Source: Galerina marginata
Taxonomy: Eukaryota > Basidiomycota > Agaricomycetes > Agaricales > Galerinaceae
NCBI GenBank assembly: GCA_023014335.1
Contig: JAECYW010000009.1
Coordinates: forward strand, 2,852,001 to 2,916,000
Direction: 5' to 3'
Length of the DNA: 64,000 nt
This document shows, piece after piece, positions 12,010-24,575 of the stretch. Every line of letters begins with the position of its first letter. Positions within the stretch are counted from its first letter, which is position 1. The position numbers and the translations under genes were made by a program. Under the pieces are notes generated by a model. That model was not told the DNA's origin. It worked only from the letters and a program-made list of their open reading frames with translations, and ran no database searches.

Positions 12010-13736
12010 CAGGCTGCCGCTTTCGTTGAACATGTTGGCTCGTGGGACTCTCCAATTTCTCGGTTGAATGAAGACATTCTCCTGTCTATCTTTCTTGTCA
12101 ATACCGAGAAGAAAAACTACTTTCAGGTTAGCCACCAATATTTTTATTCGCATAACTTGAAGGACATGACACGCCCGATGACAACTGCTCGCCGAAGCTC
12201 CCAAGTTTGTCGAAGATGGCGAGAGCTGATTGTCCAGTCGCCTGTAATCTGGGCGAAAATCATCGACCTTGGCCTTTTAGCTCGGAAAAAGGATGAATGG
12301 AAAAATGAAGTCCTCCGAAGGACAGGAGAAACCACCCTCTGTATCACAGGACCTCTGGATTGGAAGAAATCGGCACTTTACTTTTGCAACTTGCTGACCA
12401 GGCACTGGGAACGGATCTAAAAGCTCGATGTTTTAGTATCCAACTTCTGCTGCAGAGGGCAGCCCTCAACGGTTCCTGCTCTTTTGGCCGATATAATGGC
12501 TTGTCCTGCTCCGGCGCTGGAATTCATCTGGATCCTCACATCCGAATCGACATCGGTCAGGAGTATCATACCGCTTTGCCCGCCTATTCCAGGCTACATT
12601 TCTGCACCCTGGATTCCGCAACTCCGTGCCATCACTGTATATAATGGGATGTATGCGTTCCCTCTGCTCGCCAAAACGCCTCTTCTCGAGTCCCTGAGAA
12701 TAGAACCTTCCCGCTATCCGCTCGGATCAAAGAGAATAGACCTCCCGAGACTGAACAAGATTACCACTTTCCAATGCATCCGAGACGTAACCTTCATCCT
12801 CGACAGTATCAAGGCGGCTCCACATTGTGTGCTGCAAATACTGTGCAGTGACTCTGTAGAGCGCATGATAAACGGCAGCAATGATGTTTCTGCCTTAAAA
12901 TCCTTGTTAAAAGAATATTCTGTGGGATATTTCAGCCTCGGGGACGTAAAGGAGCTCAGATTCTACCTGACCGAAAGTCAGTTTTACCTTGGTACCGATT
13001 TAAAAGCGGCCTCCGGTGGAATGATGGTCTTTTTTCAAGTTTATGCCACCAGACTGCCAACCATCGTGCCTTCATTCATTATGGACTGTGTTGGCTCCTC
13101 CCAGCTTCATTCAATCACAACTCTCCAAATCCATATCCTTCCAGATATTGCCGCATTACATCGCGATGTCATGGAATTTTTCATGGCATGCCCGTCGGTC
13201 CAGAACATTCAACCGAACCAGATCGCTTTTGAAGTTCCCTGTGCTTTCACAAAGGAAGGACATATCGTTTCCCCTCGCTTTGTACATTGGTTATTGCTGG
13301 TGGCTACCCCTTGCCACGCTCCTCTCAAGTGGAGTATGCTGACGAAGTATTGTTGTTCCTGAAGCTTCGAGAGAGCATGGGGCTTCCACTGACAATGCTC
13401 AATCTCGCGGATTGCAGTAATCACCCAACCGAAAACCTCGAATATTGGGACAAATCGGCGAAAGTAAAAATACGACGGAGAAATAGGCTATGCGTCTCAA
13501 GAACTGGCCTAGAAATTGATTTCGAGCGATGCCATGGCTGTGGCATTGCACAGATTAATGATGTCGGCCTTTTTTATACTCACCCCGGTGCGAGTGTTTT
13601 AAGGATGGAACTGGACTTATTGCTGATAAGACATTCATATTTAGGGGATTACATGATGTCCAAGGTTAATAACAATGCAAGGACCTTACGAGCGTCCTTG
13701 GGAAAGATCTCGAATATGTTTCGAACACCTAAATAG
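12010..13736 (+). pseudogene. F-box protein gene with an in-frame stop (probable pseudogene or extra intron)
   Basis: An F-box-like N-terminus reads SPISRLNEDILLSIF (near 12050), then SSQVCRRWRELIVQSPVIW (about 12,200), the usual form in basidiomycete F-box proteins, followed by a long leucine-rich tail with no further named domain. The exon appears to begin after an intron ending TTTAAAACAG at 12010; the first exon is not found. In-frame TAA at 12418-12420 interrupts HWERI and KLDVLVSN, and the same frame then stays open to 13362. An intron at about 12341-12435 would also remove the stop in frame, so decay is not certain. Near 13282-13334 the frame changes; a 53-nt GT-AG intron would join PRF to YADEVLLFLKLRESMGLPL, and the gene ends at 13736 (MFRTPK). 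In a functional gene the role would be substrate recognition in SCF ubiquitin ligases. Confidence 0.6.
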
Positions 13737-14608
13737 CAATTAGTAAGTCGCTAAAATTACTTGCTATCATGCTGTTTTTTTTTTCAATCTCCCAGAGGTC
13801 CTGATGTTCAATATAATATAGTCATCGCTTTTCCAAGTCCTTCACTCCTTTCGCTCACCTAGTGCCACATCAATTATCGATCAGTTGCATGTTGTGCCTG
13901 ACCAATCACCCGTTCTTTTTGCTTTCATGCTTATAACTCGCGTCTATTTTCCTCCGAACCCTCGAGGTGGAAGAGAACGAGTCAAAATCGTACCTCCAAG
14001 TGAATTTCGGTGATTCTGGTGCAGACCTGTAATGGAAGGGAATGAGAAAAAGGACAGCGAATGTTGAAAGGTGTTTGGCAGTGGTCGGGCTTGCCATTTC
14101 CGGCAATTGCAACCGAACTCTGCCTGAACCACAACATCCACAACATCTTCAACATAATCACACGACGAATATGGCTTTTGTCTGGAAACATTATGAGGGT
14201 CTTCTGTCAATTTCGAGTCAAACCTTACGGTCCACGTAGCACAAAGCCAGGCTATCGCGCTCTTTGAAATGACAATTATGGAAGCAAGCCCTTATTGTCC
14301 TATGGGCCATGCTGCCAATATGGGTCGATCACCCGACATGCCCTCTATTGTCATCGTGGGCGCAGTTCGCATCCCGTCCTATTATTTTCCGGGAATAGGG
14401 CGACTCTCTGCATACCTTGAGGACATACTCTTGCTGGGCTTTTGATGACTGGGACAATTAAGACGGTGGGTTATAAGCCTGGGGCTCGCACGGACTACTT
14501 CGTTTCGGTCGCCCACTGTATTCGTCGGCGAGCAGCTGGCCTCTGCACTCTCATTTAGTCCACATCTAGCACGAACTCTCTCTCATTTCACGTTGCTCAC
14601 GATTCGAA
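13737..14608. other. Intergenic, nothing recognised
   Basis: Short open frames occur on both strands but show no family motif or splice-linked coding signal. It probably holds the 3' end of the first F-box gene and the promoter of the next. Confidence 0.4.
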
Positions 14609-16549
14609 ATGCCCGTCCAAACCATCTCTCTCGTTCATGCTGCCACTTCGTTCGGATGTAAAGACAATTTAGGATCATCAACACGACTTAACATTCCCCG
14701 CATCAAAACTGCTGCCGTATGTCTGCTGTGCTATCTAAAAGAATGATCTGAACTGATGATATACGTGTAGAACGCTTTCCTTCGGCACGGTTACCTATCA
14801 CCATCAAACCAGCATTCCAATAAGCTTAATACCACCTGCGCACTCCCCGAAGTTGTACTCCGCAAGATATTCCTCGCATGCGCTGAGCTCAGCTTGCGCG
14901 ACCCGTCCGAAAGCGATAGATGGAGCTGGGTCACCCTCTCCTATGTGTGCTCGTCTTGGCGGCGCACAGCGCTCGAGTACCAAGATCTCTGGCGGTACAT
15001 CGACTTTTCCCACCCCAAATGGCACGCCATCACACTTGGCCGGGCCAAGATGTCCTGCCTGCACATCATTTCCCCCGTAACCGATCAGAACATACGCCTA
15101 TTGCATCGGACCCTCCAGCTCGCCCACAGGATCCAGGACATCCACCTCACTTCGTCCGCCAACAAGATCCAGCCCCTCCTCGAGATCCTAGCGCACCCGA
15201 ACCCCGCGTTGGAATCTCTGACAGTCGATATCCATATCCCGCGTAATAAGTCCAGCTACATCGACGCATTTGATCCGCCCTCCTTCCCAACCAGCGGCCC
15301 GCCTCTCAGAAACCTCAAATACCTCGAACTTCACAATACCCCATTCTACCTCCTTACCTCCCGATGCACCTTCCTCACCCATTTCCACCTGCACGACCTG
15401 CCCATGACCGAACGACCCACACTTCGCTATTTCCTCTTCATGCTCGAGCAGCTCACCCATCTTCGTTTTCTGACCCTAGATCGGGCATTTCCCATCAACA
15501 TGGACCTAGATGATGTAGAAGCCTTAGAGCGACCGATCACTTTACCCCGGTTGGAGAGCCTCTCCCTTGTCGGGTCCGTCCCGGAAATAGCAAACATCCT
15601 GGAATGCATCATCATCCCTCCATCTGCGCATCTCATCGGCAGGATTTGCACGCTATCAGATCTCAAGGCCAATATCTGGAAGCTCACCGAAACACTCAGC
15701 TCTCTTTCATGCGGCGGAGCCGACGAATTGCCCCTTGACACTCTTGTGCTAACTGGCCACGAGTCGTGTGCCCGCTTTACCGATGGATTCAGGATGAATC
15801 CTGATTTCCGCCAATCTTTTCGCATCAGAGGGTTCCGAGCGGACTGTGGTCGAGGCGGTGCTGCTATTGATCTCACAATCAGCCCTGAAGAACACCACTC
15901 GACTGACCAAGGAATGATCACCACGATTTCTGCCATCTGGAAAGCACTTTCCCTCACCCACATCCATACACTTGCCGTCCAAGATGTAGATATTATCACG
16001 CAGAAAACATGGTTCCATATCCTTCGCACACTCCCTTCGCTCCGCGTCCTCGACATCAGCGGGCGCGCCCCTTCAGGTCTCGTGTGGGCACTCCTCTTAA
16101 ACGCCAGGTCTTACGGGCAAGCACGAGACGGTGACGAAGAAGCACCGCGGCTCCTCGTCCCCCGGCTCACCGATATCTACCTCCACAACGTCGACTGCTC
16201 CAGCGGCGGCTTCATGGTCGCTCCATCAGCGCCCGTGAACTCCCACTGCGACCTAGACGACTCCCGCTTCCTCGACGTACTCGTCTCGTGCCTGAGCCAG
16301 CGCCGATACTTCGGTCTCTGCTTACGCAGTCTCTCCATCGCGCGGTGCGAGTACGTTCTCCGCACGGCGGTGGAGGAGGCGCGGAAGGCGGTGGCCTACC
16401 TCATCTGCGACTTCCGTTTCGTGGCTAACGACCAGGACGTGGACGAGGCTTCCCCAGCGCGTTATCGTCTGGGGTGGGACTGTCGGCGATGGAGCCCTCG
16501 ACATTACCATCGACTTCGCACTTTGCTCGAACTGGATTCCGATTTTTAG
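14609..16549 (+). CDS. F-box protein, about 628 aa
   Basis: Two exons: 14609-14716 (MPVQTISLVHAATSF...) and 14771-16549, joined in phase across a 54-nt intron (GTATGT...GTGTAG). The F-box spans about residues 55-105: LPEVVLRKIFLACAEL, then SWVTLSYVCSSWRRTALEYQDLW. The rest is a leucine-rich series typical of basidiomycete F-box proteins (LESLTVDIHI, LRNLKYLELHNTPFYLL, LRFLTLDRAF, LPRLESLSLVGSVPEI, LPSLRVLDISGRAPSG), probably forming an irregular LRR fold that binds substrate. The likely role is a specificity subunit of an SCF ubiquitin ligase; the target is unknown. The frame is intact. It is the second F-box gene in 5 kb, but the sequences are not close copies. Confidence 0.85.
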
Positions 16550-17456
16550 CGATGCTGGCCCATCCGCTGCCCATTATTTTTTACTTTACTTCGCACATGT
16601 ACATATCGTTTAATCATGACACACGGTTTGCTCTGCGATCTGTCACAGACTTATCTTATTTCTACGCAACTGAAAGATGAAGGCAATAGACATGGCTTCT
16701 ACATAAATACCGCCGTTGCTTCCACAAGCCACTGAGGTAGGATGCTACTCAGTGGCCAGAATGATGTACAACTTTAATTTGTTTCCGCATTGAAATGGCC
16801 TTCACGACTAAGTTTTGCCTCTCCAAGCTCCAAGCATCGAGATGAAATGCTTTTCAACGATCAATGTGATCTCCACTTTTATCTCTCCGCTACGCTGTTT
16901 TCCAAGGAAATGCTGTTCAGCGACTGCTTGTGATCTCAATCTCCCTGCAACTAGCAGATGAAAGCGTGTGGCTCTCTCGTTCGTTGCCTCTCTATTAGGA
17001 CGAAAGGCTGTACAGCGTATGATCTAATCTACAAACTTATCGGTCTTCAATTTCAAGATGAAAATGGCCTGGGCTTGAAATAAATCGTTTCTTGGCAATA
17101 GATTGAGTTGAAATGCTGTTCGGTGACTGACGCAACCTACAACTCTACTTCCCGCAGCTCAAAAATAGATCTCACTGCCTTGAAGCACCTACTAAATAAT
17201 TTTGCTTCTTCAATACACCGAGATAAAGTGCGTTGCTCAACAACCGGGGTGATCTCGACCTTCACCTCCATCTCGAAGAATTTTCCGAGGAGGTGTGTTT
17301 AAAGGCGAATTGGCCTTTAAAATAATTTAGCCTCATCAAGACATGATATATTATAATACGGAAGAAGTTCTCGTCAACAATAATTCTTCGTCTTTTGCTT
17401 CAAGAAGGGATAGAAGAACTTAACCTCAAGCAAGTTAGCCGAATTCAAGGACCAAG
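16550..17456. other. Intergenic with degenerate short repeats
   Basis: No gene recognised. Loose repetition of a word like GAAATGCTGTTCAGCGACTG followed by TGATCTC occurs near 16850, 16910, 17110 and 17230, suggesting an old, decayed tandem repeat. Confidence 0.4.
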
Positions 17457-18715
17457 ATGAGCCAACCGAGCAGTTCGGTAGACCCGTTATTGGAAGTTGT
17501 CTTACAAGTTGGAGCCCCATGCAAGAATAAGGGGTATCGTGTTGGTGCTTATTCTCGGGAAAATCCAGTCTGGTATCCAGGAGATGAAGACGTGAAACTG
17601 GTGGATATTTCTAGCAAGGGTTCGGCCTTTTCGCACATCTATTTTCTATCTGTGTGTGAGTACCTGTGATGCTTCCTGTCGGTGTTTCTATTGCCGAAGC
17701 TAGTGCGTCCTCGAAGTAAGACCCAGCTTACTTCACACTATTTTTGAGATGTAGGGATTTGCATGACGCTCGACGCCTCAGTGACTCGTCCATAGCAGAT
17801 TACGCCTCAAGTGTTGTGTTTTACGAGCTCGATGACTGCATATCTCCAAATTGCAAACTCCCAATCTGGTAAGAATTCAGGATACATGTTGTAAATCTTT
17901 TGGAGACAGTGGTAGAGTATGTACCGAAACTTACCTAAACATGAAGCAAGAGCTGAAGATTCGGTGAGATGGAACCAGGAGAACAGACTACGTGGTAAGG
18001 GACCGCAGTAAGCCGAACAACGCATTATTCCAGCGTCCTTTGCCTTGCTCGGTCACTAGCACCCGTTTCTGCCCGTTTAAATGTTTCGGGATTTCCTTCT
18101 AGTTCAGCATCTGGGTCCTTGAGAAACCTGGGGTCTCTGTTCATCAAGTACCTGTGAACTCAGATTTATCCAGCCAATGGATCCGGACAAACAGCCCCCG
18201 GGTTGTTGTCCTGTACATAGGAAACCACGGATCCCGAGACAGCTGGCTGATGCCGCAACTTGCTACCAAGACTAGACGCGATTGCAGCGCGATTCGCCCT
18301 AAATCGAGCCACCTGCAAAACGTGGCACTTTATAAAAAGTCCTTGACTTCGAGTAAAATGTTTGTCCTTTGACAGCAGAAAGATTATGCCAGGCTGGACT
18401 CTGCGAGAAGTGCACCGCTTTATATCCAAAACAGGCATGTTTTTGCGCCCGAAGTCAAGCACCAGCCTAAGATTATGAAGACAGGTTTGGTGGATATGAA
18501 GACCGAAGTGGGTGCTGTGGCGCAGTAAGTAAGTGGGCGCATCAATCCTATCTCCTTGGATGCGGCCGGTTTCTGAAAATACGTCGAGATCAGGTAGCAA
18601 CGTTAACGGTGAGGCAAGTCAGGTAGAAAGGCTTCGTTGGCAGAAATGCGTGTGGGGCATACCCAGCATCATGAATGTCCTCCCGAGTCTTGCTCCTCCC
18701 TCTTTGACAGGGTAA
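17457..18715 (+). CDS. Hypothetical multi-exon protein, boundaries unresolved
   Basis: ATG at 17457 opens MSQPSSSVDPLLEVVLQVG and runs to a donor near 17652 (TGTGTGAGTACC). A second coding piece after ATGTAG at 17756 reads DLHDARRLSDSSIADYASS then VVFYELDDCISPNCKLPI. A third, near 18375-18525, reads QQKDYARLDSARSAPLYIQN, then EVKHQPKIMKTGLVDMKTEV, and ends at a strong GTAAGTAAG donor. A possible further piece runs 18595-18715 (VERLRWQKCVWGIPSIMNVL). Coding-like text on one strand with plausible donors suggests a gene, but I recognise no domain. Part of 17807-18025 is also open on the minus strand, so even the strand is not certain throughout. Confidence 0.35.
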
Positions 18716-19044
18716 CAATACACACCTATCTTAAATCATTGATATGTCCATTTCAAACCTGGCATCGTCACGACGTCAGCACCGTCGTCCTCCATAAATA
18801 GAACTCTGCTTGATCTGCTAGTGACAGATCAGAACAGATCGGCATTGAAAAAACGAAGACGCACGGAAGCACGGTTAGATAATCGTAAGCAGTTGAAGTA
18901 GGAGCTCATAACAAAATAAGAGAGAAAATGGATGGTATCCTTTGGTTTTTTTCAACCGTTCAAGAGCGTCCATCGAGCCAAATACTGGCAAACTTCCGGA
19001 TATAGCCGGATCTGCTGTTCCGATGAACTTTGCACTTGTCCTCG
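18716..19044. other. Intergenic, probable JIP5 promoter
   Basis: Nothing recognised apart from being upstream of the JIP5 start; an alternative upstream first exon cannot be excluded. Confidence 0.35.
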
Positions 19045-20885
19045 ATGCCAGAAATTCCTGTCGGTGCCCAGATTTTCGACGTTGTCTTTCATCCTACGTT
19101 CTCCACTGTATACACAGGCCTTCTAACGGGATATGTCAAGGCCTTTTCATACGATGATCAGGGCGGTCACCAGCCTACTTTTTCTTTGCGACCTTCAAAG
19201 TCATCTTGTCGCGGGTTGTCACTAGATCAGGATGGCTCCCATTTGTACGCCGTCGGAAAGGGGAAAGCACTACAGTATGTGGCTTACAATCGCTTTGAGT
19301 TGCTATACTGACCCTTTTCTCTGTCTTTCAGTACAATTGACACCATGACCGAGTCGATTGACACCCGGGCTGGTGCTCACGAGTCAGTAGTCGTTGTCTT
19401 ACTCTGGGCCTCTGTGTTTGACACCTCCAATATCCAAGTTCAACGATAAACCGCGTCAAGCACCTTATGCCATGGCTGCTGTCAACAGGTGACGATGACG
19501 GCACCGTTAAAGTGCGGTGGTTGTAGCTTCTTCCATCGAATTTTCCTGAACCTTAGGCGTACGCGATCCAGCTCTGGGACCCTCGGCAAAAGGATTCTGT
19601 ACGAACATATACCCAGCATTTTGATTATATCACGGACTTCCTCTGGGTGGATGACAAGAGGCAGTTGGTTGCAACAAGGTAAGCATTTTCTTGGATCACC
19701 TTGTCTTGTGCAAGTGATGCGCGATGTTCAACGTCCGGCTTTTCAGTGGAGATGGTACCTTGTCTGTCATGGATGTAAGATCAAAGAAGCCAGAGCCTAT
19801 TGCGCAATCCGAGGACCAGGAGGACGAACTGTTATCCATCGTCGCCATAAAAGGGTTGGTCCCTTCCCCTGATTTTTTTCTACTTTGATCGGTCGTTCTT
19901 GAGGCTTGAAGATAAATATCGTGACCAAGAGAACGCAGGATCTCGGTCTCGGTCGATGGTGTGGATATGTTCGTGTGTGCAATTGCAACTATCCTTCCCA
20001 TGAACTTTCGGCTTTCAAGCTTCGAGGTGATTGACGGCTGACGAAAGTTGCTTTACAGGGGAGCTAAAGTAGTTGTGGGAACACAACTTGGGATCCTTTC
20101 CATTTTTAATCGCAGCAGCGGCTGGGGGGATTGTGTCGATCGGGTGCCTGGGTACGTAAAGTCAAGTGTTTGCGCAACGAGAAAAGGCGTTTAAAAGGAA
20201 TTACAGGCATCCTCTATCGGTCGACGCACTCTGTGCGCTACCCTCCGACCTTCCGAATATTGACACCAGCAGCACAATCCTGACAGGTTCTTCTGATGGG
20301 TTTGTTCGTGCGGTCCAAATTTTGCCTACCAAGTTATTGGGTGTCGTGGCAGATCACGGTGAATGGCCTATTGAGCGTATCGCAATCGGCGGCGGGCATG
20401 GTCAATTATCCATCGAACCAGGGGAATCAGATGCAGATAAAAATAGGTCAGTTACGTCCACTAAAGCGCACGATGACGACGAGGGGGTAGGCACTTTTGG
20501 ACCCCAAAGACGATGGTGGGTCGGAAGTGTAGGCCACGAAGATGTTTTGAGGATGACCGACCTGGAGGGATTTTTCCGTGACAATGATGACGACACTGAC
20601 GGTAAAGGAGCCTTGGGAGTGGATATCCTAGGCGAAGACAGCGACATCGACGACAGCGGCGTCGGAAACGACCAAGAAGTGGAGCAGGAACCGCAGGAAG
20701 TCTCAGAAATCACGGCACCCCCTACAATCGAACCTGATGAGGTGGACGAAGAGTCGGACGAGGGATCGGATGTGCCACAGCCTAAAAAACGAAAGCGAAA
20801 ACCTGAGCGCGAGCCTATAGTGCCCAAAAAGAAGAAGGGTAAAAACGCTGTTGTCGTTGAGCGCTCCTTTTTCGATGAACTATAG
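19045..20885 (+). CDS. JIP5: WD repeat protein Jip5 (WDR55 homologue), ribosome biogenesis
   Basis: Nucleolar WD40 protein of the Jip5/WDR55 family, linked in yeast and animals to 60S subunit biogenesis. Seven exons read through: 19045-19274, 19332-19382, 19439-19511, 19572-19678, 19747-19854, 20059-20151, 20207-20885. The spliced protein starts MPEIPVGAQIFDVVFHPTFS and contains the family landmarks STGDDDGTVKLWDPRQ, YTQHFDYITDFLWVDDKRQL, SGDGTLSVMDVR, GTQLGILSIFNR, PSDLPNIDTSSTILTGSSDG and WWVGSVGHEDVLRMTDLEGF. The tail is acidic, then lysine-rich (PKKRKRKPEREP, PKKKKGKN), and ends ERSFFDEL, as in Jip5 proteins, consistent with nucleolar targeting. Start chosen at 19045 because the sequence immediately upstream holds no conserved residues. 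The stop at 20885 faces a minus-strand frame ending at 20914. Confidence 0.88.
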
Positions 20886-20913
20886 AACCGAGTGGCACTT
20901 TTACCAACATGAT

Positions 20914-21160
20914 TTATTCCTTAGGAATTGTCACACCTTTTCTCGGTAATCCACTCAAGTATTTGTCAAATGAAAAATCTCGTCGCATTCCCATGGTCAA
21001 GAAAATTCCCTGTAATACGAGGGTAGCGTCCCATCATACCCACCAGAGTCCCGGCTGTGCCGTCGGTTACTTGTCCCCACCCGAGAGCAAAGATGTCAGC
21101 TTCTCTGTCCTGCGACCTCCGCATGAGTTCTTTGTGATGATAATCGAACTTTAATTTAAT
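20914..21160 (-). CDS. Small hypothetical protein, 3' part of a minus-strand gene
   Basis: On the minus strand, a piece reading MRRSQDREADIFALGWGQ joins across a 63-nt GT-AG intron (GTAACC...ATTACAG) to GIFLTMGMRRDFSFDKYLSG and ends LPRKGVTIPKE with stop at 20914-20916. It may be a complete peptide of about 49 residues (ATG near 21130) or the last exons of a longer gene. The splice removes an otherwise noisy segment and gives continuous text, which supports a real gene, but I recognise no family. It converges on JIP5 with only 28 bp between stops. Confidence 0.4.
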
Positions 21161-21169
21161 CAAGAGCAA

Positions 21170-22266
21170 CGACGACTCCCGTTAACCTGGTGCATGATGC
21201 GTGAAGTTGGATCCTTGGAACCACCCGTCAAACTGGAAAACAAATCTTGACGAATCTAACAAATCCTTGTCAGCCGCTTTGACAAGCTCTCAGATCTCAT
21301 TGCCTAGGCTGAAGTATGAAGCGCTTCTTATCTGACATCTTTATATGTGTTGTGCTCAATGTGCTAGCCCCGAACACAACGGGAGTGTCTGATCATCTCC
21401 CATGTTCAGTGCCCCAATTTCCTTTCGCTGGATTTTTAGAACACTTACAGGGGCTTGTATAATTGCGTAGGGGAGCTCGGTGAGTTTCAAGGCCTCATGA
21501 TCACCGTTTTAAGATATATTTTCAGCTGATCGCTCTGAATAACAGAGTTCAATGAATCGTGTGCTCAACTGTCCAAAGATATTTGTTCTATAGATGATGT
21601 CGTGCCGCCAAGTAAGGTTTACACCTACAAGGAGAATTTAAAACACTCCAAACCTATGCTCAGATGGCGATACCAATTTTACTTTACCTTTGCGTGATGC
21701 TAACGACTAGTGACGAGAAGTTGGCTCAGTTATTTATTCGACTTCTAAGTAAATCGACGCAGTGAGCTATGTGAACGACTGCGAATTTGCCTATGTCAAA
21801 TTAAATAGCTCGGACCCTACTGCCCTTTCTGCTCAGCCATCCGTTCTACTGCGACATATAGGAAGCACCCTCCCTGCTACCCATCTTTTACTAATCTACT
21901 GCTAATAAATATTAAAATAGTATCATCTCATGTTTCTGTCGGCTGGCTTCCAGCCGGAGTTGTGGTATTGGAATAGGTTAATAATAAGGGCGGAAATTAA
22001 CAGAAGATGACCTACCATTTTCTTCACCTATATTTCTTAATCTAGCCTGGACCATGGGCATTCCTCTGTTTGGAAGAATATTCCACGTTCGGCACCGCGA
22101 ATCGACGCGTTTTAAATTGAATCACGTGACACCGCTTATTTTATGGACGGATCATGCTCCCTTGTAATGTACAAACCATGGTTGACGTCGTGAACGGCCT
22201 TTCACCCTCTTTTCACGACCACGACGTGCCTTCAACAACCATCCATTGTCTTGAGGCGAGCTAAAG
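21170..22266. other. Intergenic, coding-like scraps only
   Basis: A piece near 21546-21612 reads EFNESCAQLSKDICSIDDVV on the plus strand, but no consistent gene model follows. The rest is AT-rich with nothing recognised; the end should hold the aldehyde dehydrogenase promoter. Confidence 0.35.
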
Positions 22267-24575
22267 ATGTTATTGAGGCGAAACTTGTTTCCAGCAAGGT
22301 GTCTGAAGCGCCTCTTATCAACGAGAGCGTCAACCATCCTGTCGTCACTTGGTATCTCCACGACCAGTGAGATCTCTGGGGTGTACAACGGCGAATGGAA
22401 AGGTTCGGGAGATGTTATGAACTCCACGTGCCCTGCAACTGGTGAAATTCTTGCAAGGGTGAAGTCAGGCTCTCCTGCCGAGCTACACGAAACCATTGAG
22501 CGAACTCGTGAAGCTTACACCTATTTTCGAAGTACGTGTTTCCTACATGTTATATTCATGCCGGACCCTTTGCTTCATTTAATTATGCCGCTTTCTAGAC
22601 ATCCCTGCACCACGCCGCGGGGAGATACTGAGACAGATCAGGGAAGCGCTTGCATCCAAGGTTGGCGAAATTTCATTAAACAATTAGATTTGGATAACGG
22701 AACTTGGCACAGCGAGAAGATCTTGGTGCACTTGTGTCCCTGGAAATGGGAAAGATTAGAACAGAAGGAGTAGGAGAAGTTCAAGAATTCGTGGACATTG
22801 TGAGTTTGTTCCTGTATTTGTATTCGAGTATGTTTGCGATTGAAATTTACGCTATTTTCGAAAATAGTGCGACTATGCCGTAGGCTTATCTAGAATGATG
22901 AATGGCCGCGTCGTGGCTTCAGAGCGCCCGGGTCACTCTATACTCGAAGGTCTGGGGTAATAGTAATCCAACAAGCAAGGCATGCTCACACGTCATGAGC
23001 AGTGCCGAATCCATTAGGAGTGGTCGCGGTATTATCTGCCTTTAATTTTCCCGTGGCTGTCTACGGCTGGTGATCCAGTTTACTAGATCTCTTGTTTGTT
23101 TTCTTACCCTAATCCAGGAACCTCGCGCTTTCTCTCGCCGCGGGTAACGCCACGCTCTGGAAGCCTTCTCCGACGACGCCTCTGTGCGCCATTGCGGTCA
23201 CGAAAATAGTTTCTACTGTCCTTGAACATAACGGAATTCCTGGTGCCGTAGCAAGTCTTGTCACAGGCGGAAAAGAAACCGGTAAAGCCATTGTGGAAAG
23301 CCATGACGTGGAACTCGGTAAGTTTTCGATCGATTTATGACATTTGAAAAAGAAATTCACGCACATTATTACATATAGTCTCCTTTACTGGGAGCGAACA
23401 CGTTGGCCGCAGCGTTGGTAAAACAGTTGCCTCAAGATTTGGCAAAGTAATATTAGAACTAGGCGGAAACAACGGTAAATGATATAATGGTTTTGATCAC
23501 GATTATCGAAATAAGCTGACATTTCTGCTGACTAGCTTCCATTATTATGCCTGATGCTGACCTCTCCCTTGCGGTTCCATCCGTTTTCTTTGGCGCCGTG
23601 GGTACAGCGGGCCAGCGCTGCACGTCAACGAGAAGACTTTATCTCCACAGACAAATAGCACCTGAATTTTTGGAACGTCTGCAGAAGCTTTACAAATCGG
23701 TGATCCCTGGAGATCCCCTAGCTGACAGCACCTTGTTGGGACCCCTTCATTCACGTTCTGCATGTGATACGTATAGCAAGACCGTTGAGCACCTGCGCAA
23801 GTCTGGAGCTGAAATTTTGACGGGCGGAAATAAATACGAACAGAAACCTTTCGATTCTGGCTATTTTGTCGAGCCAACGATCACAATCCCAAGATCACCA
23901 AATACTGATGATTACATTTGGAAGACAGAGACATTTGCCCCGATCCTTAACGTCGCAATTTTCGACGAATTTGAGCAGGCCATCGACTGGAATAATAGCG
24001 TCCCTCAGGTAAGAGAGCATCTCGGCTTGCTCGCCTGCTCTTATGTTCATCAATTGATTATTATATCAGGGGTTGTCGAGCAGTCTCTGGACACGCGACC
24101 TGAGGAATTTAGGCAAGTGGATTGGACCCTCAGGGTCGGACACTGGAATTGTTAACGTGAGGCTTATGCCTTTTCATCACCCTTTTTGCTCGCTTATGCT
24201 CTCCTGATTAACGCCAGGTAAATGTCGGTACGAGTGGCGCTGAGATCGGGGCTGCTTTCGGTGGAAATAAGGTAAAGCGTCATCAGCTGCACCGCTGCTC
24301 GCAGACTAAATTCTATGGTGAACAATTTTATTTACAGAGTACGGGATGGTAAGTCAATCTTTTATTCGACGTATTTCAGATTCATTGAATGTAAATTCAA
24401 GGGGTAGGGAATCTGGCGGTGATTCGTGGAAGCAATATGTGCGATGGAGCGCCTGTACCAGTACGTCTGTTCATGTTTGCCGCGATGCATCCCACTAAGC
24501 GGTGTCGTCCAAGTCAATTTCTCGGATGAAGCACCGTTAGCGCAAGGCGTCAATTTCGTTCCCGGCACGGATTGA
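22267..24575 (+). CDS. Aldehyde dehydrogenase, ALDH7 (antiquitin / alpha-aminoadipic semialdehyde dehydrogenase) type
   Basis: NAD-dependent oxidation of an aldehyde to a carboxylate; the ALDH7 family acts on alpha-aminoadipic semialdehyde and related aldehydes. ATG at 22267 gives a basic, mitochondrial-type leader ([20 protein letters not shown]). Landmarks in order: [52 protein letters not shown] (near 22900), [20 protein letters not shown] (near 23110), [28 protein letters not shown] with the general-base Glu, and [17 protein letters not shown] with the catalytic Cys (near 23615). These are followed by [38 protein letters not shown] and [20 protein letters not shown]. The last exon adds [19 protein letters not shown], ending at 24575, the ALDH7-type C-terminus. 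About ten short introns. All active-site motifs are present, so it is probably functional. The ALDH7 assignment rests on the C-terminal KQY...LAQG signature. Confidence 0.88.
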
